Shown here: in pieces, positions 61,183 through 64,000 of the stretch
Position numbering within the stretch: the stretch's first letter is position 1
How the letters are laid out: every line of letters begins with the position of its first letter
Assembly (NCBI GenBank): GCA_020248405.1
Contig: JADCHQ010000011.1
Coordinates: 105,196-169,195 of the forward strand
Length of the DNA stretch: 64,000 nucleotides
Direction of reading: 5' to 3'
Source: Rhodocyclaceae bacterium
Lineage (GTDB): Bacteria > Pseudomonadota > Gammaproteobacteria > Burkholderiales > Ga0077523
The notes under the pieces: model-generated
The model's input: only the letters and a program-made list of their open reading frames with translations
The model's database searches: none
Told to the model about the DNA's origin: nothing
Program-made: the position numbers and the translations under genes

Positions 61183-62526
61183 ATGCGAGCATTCCTTCAG
61201 AAAAACGCCGCCATTGCCGTGCTGGGCGTGCTGCTGCTCATCGCTCTGGGAGAGATCAGAGGCGTCATCGGCGAGCGACAGGCCCGCCAGACACAGGTGG
61301 AAGCGAACATCGCCGCCACGGCAGCCGGCGTACAGACCCTCACCGGCCCGGTGCTGGTGGTGCCCTACAGCGAGCGGATCGCGAGCGTGGAAGCTGACCC
61401 GGAGGGCAAGCCGCGCACCGTCACGCGCACGGTGCAGCGGCAGGCGGTGTTCACGCCGGAGACCCTCGACATCGACGGCGAAGCGCAGGTCACTCCACGC
61501 CGGCGGGGGCTCTACCAGGCGCTGCTCTACCTGTTCAAGGGCCGCGCCACGGCTCGCTTCCAGGTGCCGGCCAATCTGGGTATCGATCCAGCCACCCGCG
61601 ACATCACGCCGGGCCGCGCCCACCTCTCCCTTGGCCTCACCGACGTGCGCGGTCTGCAGGCCCCGCCGGTGCTGCGCTGGGATGGCAGGGTACTGGCTGC
61701 CCAACAGGGCAGCGGGCTCGATACCCTGGCCGCGGGCGTGCGCGCGGAAGTGGGCCCCCTGGCGCTGGACCAGGCCCGCCAGTACGACCTGGCCATGGAA
61801 ATCGACCTGGTGGGGATGAACAGCCTGTCCTTCGCGCCCGTGGGCCAGTCCACCATCGTGAAGCTAGCCTCCGACTGGGCCCATCCGTCCTCCATCGGGC
61901 GTTTCCTGCCGCGGGCCAAGACACCCTCGGAGGGCTACTTCCCGGCAAGCTGGTCGGTATCGCACCTGTCCACCAACGCCGCCGCTGCGCTGCGTATCGA
62001 TGCCAGCCCCCAGGGCACGCCGGCCGATACCTTCGGCGTGGCCTTCATCGAGCCCGTGAACATCTATACCCAGTCGGAGCGCGCGGTGAAGTACGGCGTG
62101 TTGTTCATCGCCCTTACCTTCGCTGCCTTCCTGCTGTTCGAACTGCTCAAATCGCTTCGCATCCATCCCCTGCAGTACGGCTTCGTGGGGCTGGCCCTGA
62201 CGCTGTTCTTCCTGCTGCTGGTGAGCCTGTCGGAGCACATCGCTTTCGCTGCTGCCTACGCCGCCTCGGCCACCGCCTGCGTCGCGCTCATCACCTACTA
62301 CGTGGCCCACGTGCTGCGCGGCTGGAACCGCGCGCTGTTCTTCGGCGCGCAACTGGCCGCCCTGTACGCGGCCCTCTACGGCCTGCTGCGCTCCGAGGAC
62401 AACGCCCTGGTAATGGGATCGCTGCTGCTGTTCGGCCTGCTGGCCGCGGTCATGGTGGTGACCCGCAAGGTGGACTGGCACGCACTGACCGCCCGGTCCG
62501 CCGAGGCGCCCGCCAGCGCTGATTAG
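61183..62526 (+). CDS. creD: Inner-membrane protein CreD
   Basis: CreD is the main target of CreBC and affects envelope integrity and beta-lactam response. The product is 447 aa, close to the E. coli size: one N-terminal helix, a long periplasmic domain (about 40-300: TLTGPVLVVPYSE, FSTDFxx-like barrel segments, VSHLSTNAAAALR), and five or six helices at the end. The start is ATG 61183, with AGGAG upstream; the longer frame starts at 61129. The IS begins right at its stop codon. Confidence 0.92.
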   Translation: MRAFLQKNAAIAVLGVLLLIALGEIRGVIGERQARQTQVEANIAATAAGVQTLTGPVLVVPYSERIASVEADPEGKPRTVTRTVQRQAVFTPETLDIDGEAQVTPRRRGLYQALLYLFKGRATARFQVPANLGIDPATRDITPGRAHLSLGLTDVRGLQAPPVLRWDGRVLAAQQGSGLDTLAAGVRAEVGPLALDQARQYDLAMEIDLVGMNSLSFAPVGQSTIVKLASDWAHPSSIGRFLPRAKTPSEGYFPASWSVSHLSTNAAAALRIDASPQGTPADTFGVAFIEPVNIYTQSERAVKYGVLFIALTFAAFLLFELLKSLRIHPLQYGFVGLALTLFFLLLVSLSEHIAFAAAYAASATACVALITYYVAHVLRGWNRALFFGAQLAALYAALYGLLRSEDNALVMGSLLLFGLLAAVMVVTRKVDWHALTARSAEAPASAD

Positions 62527-62539
62527 TCGTACTGTGTCA
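62527..62539 (+). repeat. Left terminal inverted repeat of the IS
   Basis: TCGTACTGTGTCA pairs with the right end at 63988-64000, with one mismatch at the third base. It directly follows the creD stop TAG. Confidence 0.75.
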
Positions 62540-62636
62540 TAACCGTAGCTGCGTTGCGTGACGTCCGCAGTGCGGACAGTGCCCGAGGGCGTGAATGAGT
62601 CGGACCGACAGATCGTGGCGGATGGTGGCAATCGAG

Positions 62637-63938
62637 TCACCCACGTGGCGTTGCGCGCGCCGGGCTGCCGCGCGGGATGTAATCGTCTGGAAGGGCAGGG
62701 ACTTGGCGAACGAGGAAGTTTTTTTTGACCCCGCTCGTGCATCCTGCGGCAAGGCGTTCGCTGACGAGGAATCCGTAGGCCGCGATGCTCAGCGTGCCGT
62801 GATGGTGGAACCCCCGCCAACCCCGCCCCTCGTAGTGGTCCAGGCCGAGCTCCTGCTTGAGGTCCTGGTAGTCGCGCTCGATGCGCCAGCGCATGTGTGC
62901 TTTGGCCACCAGGTCGTTGATGGCGGTGTCCTCGGGCAAATTGGAGAGGTAGTACTTCAGGGGCTCGTCCTGCCCCGTGGGCCACTCGATGAGCAGCCAT
63001 TGCTGGGGCTTGAGCCGTGCCTGGCCGCTGTTGCCCCCGGCGTGGCGCACGCGCAGGGCCGCGAAGCGGCTGGAGAGGGTCTGGTTGGTTCCCTCGCGCC
63101 AGCTGATGGTCTGCCAGGCCTGCGCGGGAACCTGCCCCGCCAGGGCCTTCACGCTCATGGGCTGGCGTGCCCGGGTGCGACGTGGCATCACTGGTGGGCG
63201 GCCCAACCCGCTGTAGGGCTTGGGCGGCAGCGGATCCACCCCCGGGGGCCACACCACCACTGCCGAGGTTATACCCACCACGTAGGGCAGGCCCAGTGCG
63301 TTCAGGCGCTCGCGAAAGGCCGTATCCACCCCGTAGCCGGCATCGGCCAGCACGCAGTGCCGGGGGGCGCCGTCGCCGAGCAGGCGCTCCAGGTGCCCGA
63401 GCGCGATCTCGGTCTTGGTGGCGAAGGCCAGATCCGCGGGCACGCCCGCCTTGGTGCGGCGCGCCTGGTCCAGCGCCCACTCCTTGGGCAGGTAGAGCTG
63501 CCAGGCCACCGGCAGGCTCGCCTGCTCGGTGGCCACCGAGACGCTCACCGCCACCTGGCAGTTGTCCTGTTTGCCCAGCACCCCGCAGTACTGCCGCGCC
63601 ACGCCCACCGAGTGCTTGCCCTTCTTCGGGAAGCCCGTGTCGTCCACGATCCAGAAGCCCCCGCTGGTGAAGTCCATCTTCGGCAGCACCCACTGGGCGA
63701 CGCGCTGAAGCGTCTGCTCGTCCGACCACTCGGCCCGGGAGACAAAGTGGTGCAGCGCCTGATGCCGGGCGCTCGCGTGCAGGGGGTCGAGCCTCGCGGC
63801 CATGGGCTCGATGCTCTTGCGCGCACCCGGCAGCATCAGACCCGTGCAGTAGCCCCGCAGGCCTGCGTGCCGGTCCGAATGCCCAAGTCCCGCCGCGAGG
63901 TGTTCCATGTACCGGTCAAATCGTTCGCTCGCACTCAT
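62637..63938 (-). CDS. IS701-family DDE transposase, likely frameshifted at the C-terminus
   Basis: The 433-aa frame has the IS701-type catalytic pattern: WIVDDTGFPKKGKHSVGVARQY, VLADAGYGVD, and MRWRIERDYQDLKQELGLDHYEGRGW for the Glu. It ends in a short tail after YIPRGSPA, where related transposases continue with a conserved QRHVxDSIAT-type end. That end is present in another minus frame down to 62537 (RAQRHVGDSIATIRH, HCPHCGRHA). So there is probably a one-base shift around 62650-62672, and the enzyme may be inactive. Confidence 0.85.
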   Translation of the reverse strand: MSASERFDRYMEHLAAGLGHSDRHAGLRGYCTGLMLPGARKSIEPMAARLDPLHASARHQALHHFVSRAEWSDEQTLQRVAQWVLPKMDFTSGGFWIVDDTGFPKKGKHSVGVARQYCGVLGKQDNCQVAVSVSVATEQASLPVAWQLYLPKEWALDQARRTKAGVPADLAFATKTEIALGHLERLLGDGAPRHCVLADAGYGVDTAFRERLNALGLPYVVGITSAVVVWPPGVDPLPPKPYSGLGRPPVMPRRTRARQPMSVKALAGQVPAQAWQTISWREGTNQTLSSRFAALRVRHAGGNSGQARLKPQQWLLIEWPTGQDEPLKYYLSNLPEDTAINDLVAKAHMRWRIERDYQDLKQELGLDHYEGRGWRGFHHHGTLSIAAYGFLVSERLAAGCTSGVKKNFLVRQVPALPDDYIPRGSPARATPRG

Positions 63939-63987
63939 CGTTCCTCACACAAAGGACGAAGACGTGCGCATAATGCCTTACTTTTAT

Positions 63988-64000
63988 TGACACAGTAAGA
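63988..64000 (-). repeat. Right terminal inverted repeat of the IS
   Basis: Read inward (minus strand) it is TCTTACTGTGTCA, matching the left end at 62527-62539. The element may extend a few bases past the window. Confidence 0.7.

Larger units (their letters stand above)
62527..64000 (-). mobile_element. IS701-like insertion sequence
   Basis: Ends at about 62527 (TCGTACTGTGTCA) and 64000 (TCTTACTGTGTCA read inward) form an imperfect inverted repeat, matching 12 of 13. One transposase gene lies between. The exact outer edges and target duplication cannot be fixed, because the right edge coincides with the window end. The left end touches the creD TAG, so the element came in just after creD. 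Confidence 0.8.

Noticed and set aside
62718..62727. Programmed frameshift at the A8 run in the transposase
   Set aside because: A shift to the frame with the expected tail would have to be +1 at this run, and the main frame still looks right (PRGSPA) well past it, so the change must lie further on.

Overview
The window is chromosomal DNA of high G+C from a motile, flagellated Gram-negative bacterium. Three things point to Betaproteobacteria: a DUF3460 gene (a family I know mainly from that class), a MotC/MotD-type second stator, and a cybB/yceI-type cluster. I cannot name the genus. Coding density is high. No gap between genes exceeds 300 bases, and I saw no tRNA, rRNA or CRISPR array.

Layout. 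(1) 1-8596 is flagellar: flgM-flgN on the plus strand converge on a minus-strand run flhB-flhA-flhF-flhG-fliA-motC-motD, with a good FliA (sigma-28) promoter candidate before motC. (2) 8747-25828 is mixed: outer-membrane barrels, a cytochrome b561/YceI pair, a drug/metabolite exporter, an oligopeptidase B-like protease, a Sel1-repeat protein, a YedK-type abasic-site protein, and a metabolic stretch with a flavin monooxygenase, a CoA-ester lyase and an enolase-superfamily enzyme. (3) 26191-33944 is a defence island: a type III restriction-modification system (mod, res) with an OLD-like AAA+TOPRIM gene placed between them. (4) 34021-51224 is again mixed: threonine deaminase, cold-shock protein, two FAH-fold enzymes, an exonuclease/GIY-YIG fusion, a carbonic anhydrase carrying an extra N-terminal domain, DAHP synthase, a Smr protein, a FecR/outer-membrane pair, PdeM and an acyltransferase. 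(5) 51364-58814 is a tightly coupled six-gene operon: coiled-coil protein, ClpA-like AAA+ ATPase, radical-SAM activase, zinc-ribbon/FHA protein, PP2C phosphatase, Ser/Thr kinase. (6) 58896-62526 is creB-creC-creD, with a textbook CreB box before creD. (7) 62527-64000 is an IS701-like insertion sequence directly after the creD stop codon.

The best candidate for an undescribed system is the six-gene module at 51364-58814. Five of its genes overlap by 4 to 8 bases and the sixth follows after 4 bases. It joins a complete Thr-phosphorylation circuit (kinase, phosphatase, FHA reader) to a remodelling ATPase and a radical enzyme. The kinase N-terminus carries three TRLD repeats that fit the pTxxD motif FHA domains recognise, which suggests how the parts connect. 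The second candidate is the three-gene type III R-M variant, whose mod gene has a lower-GC segment over its target-recognition region.

All calls come from reading the sequence by eye. Family names rest on motifs and general protein appearance, not on database searches.
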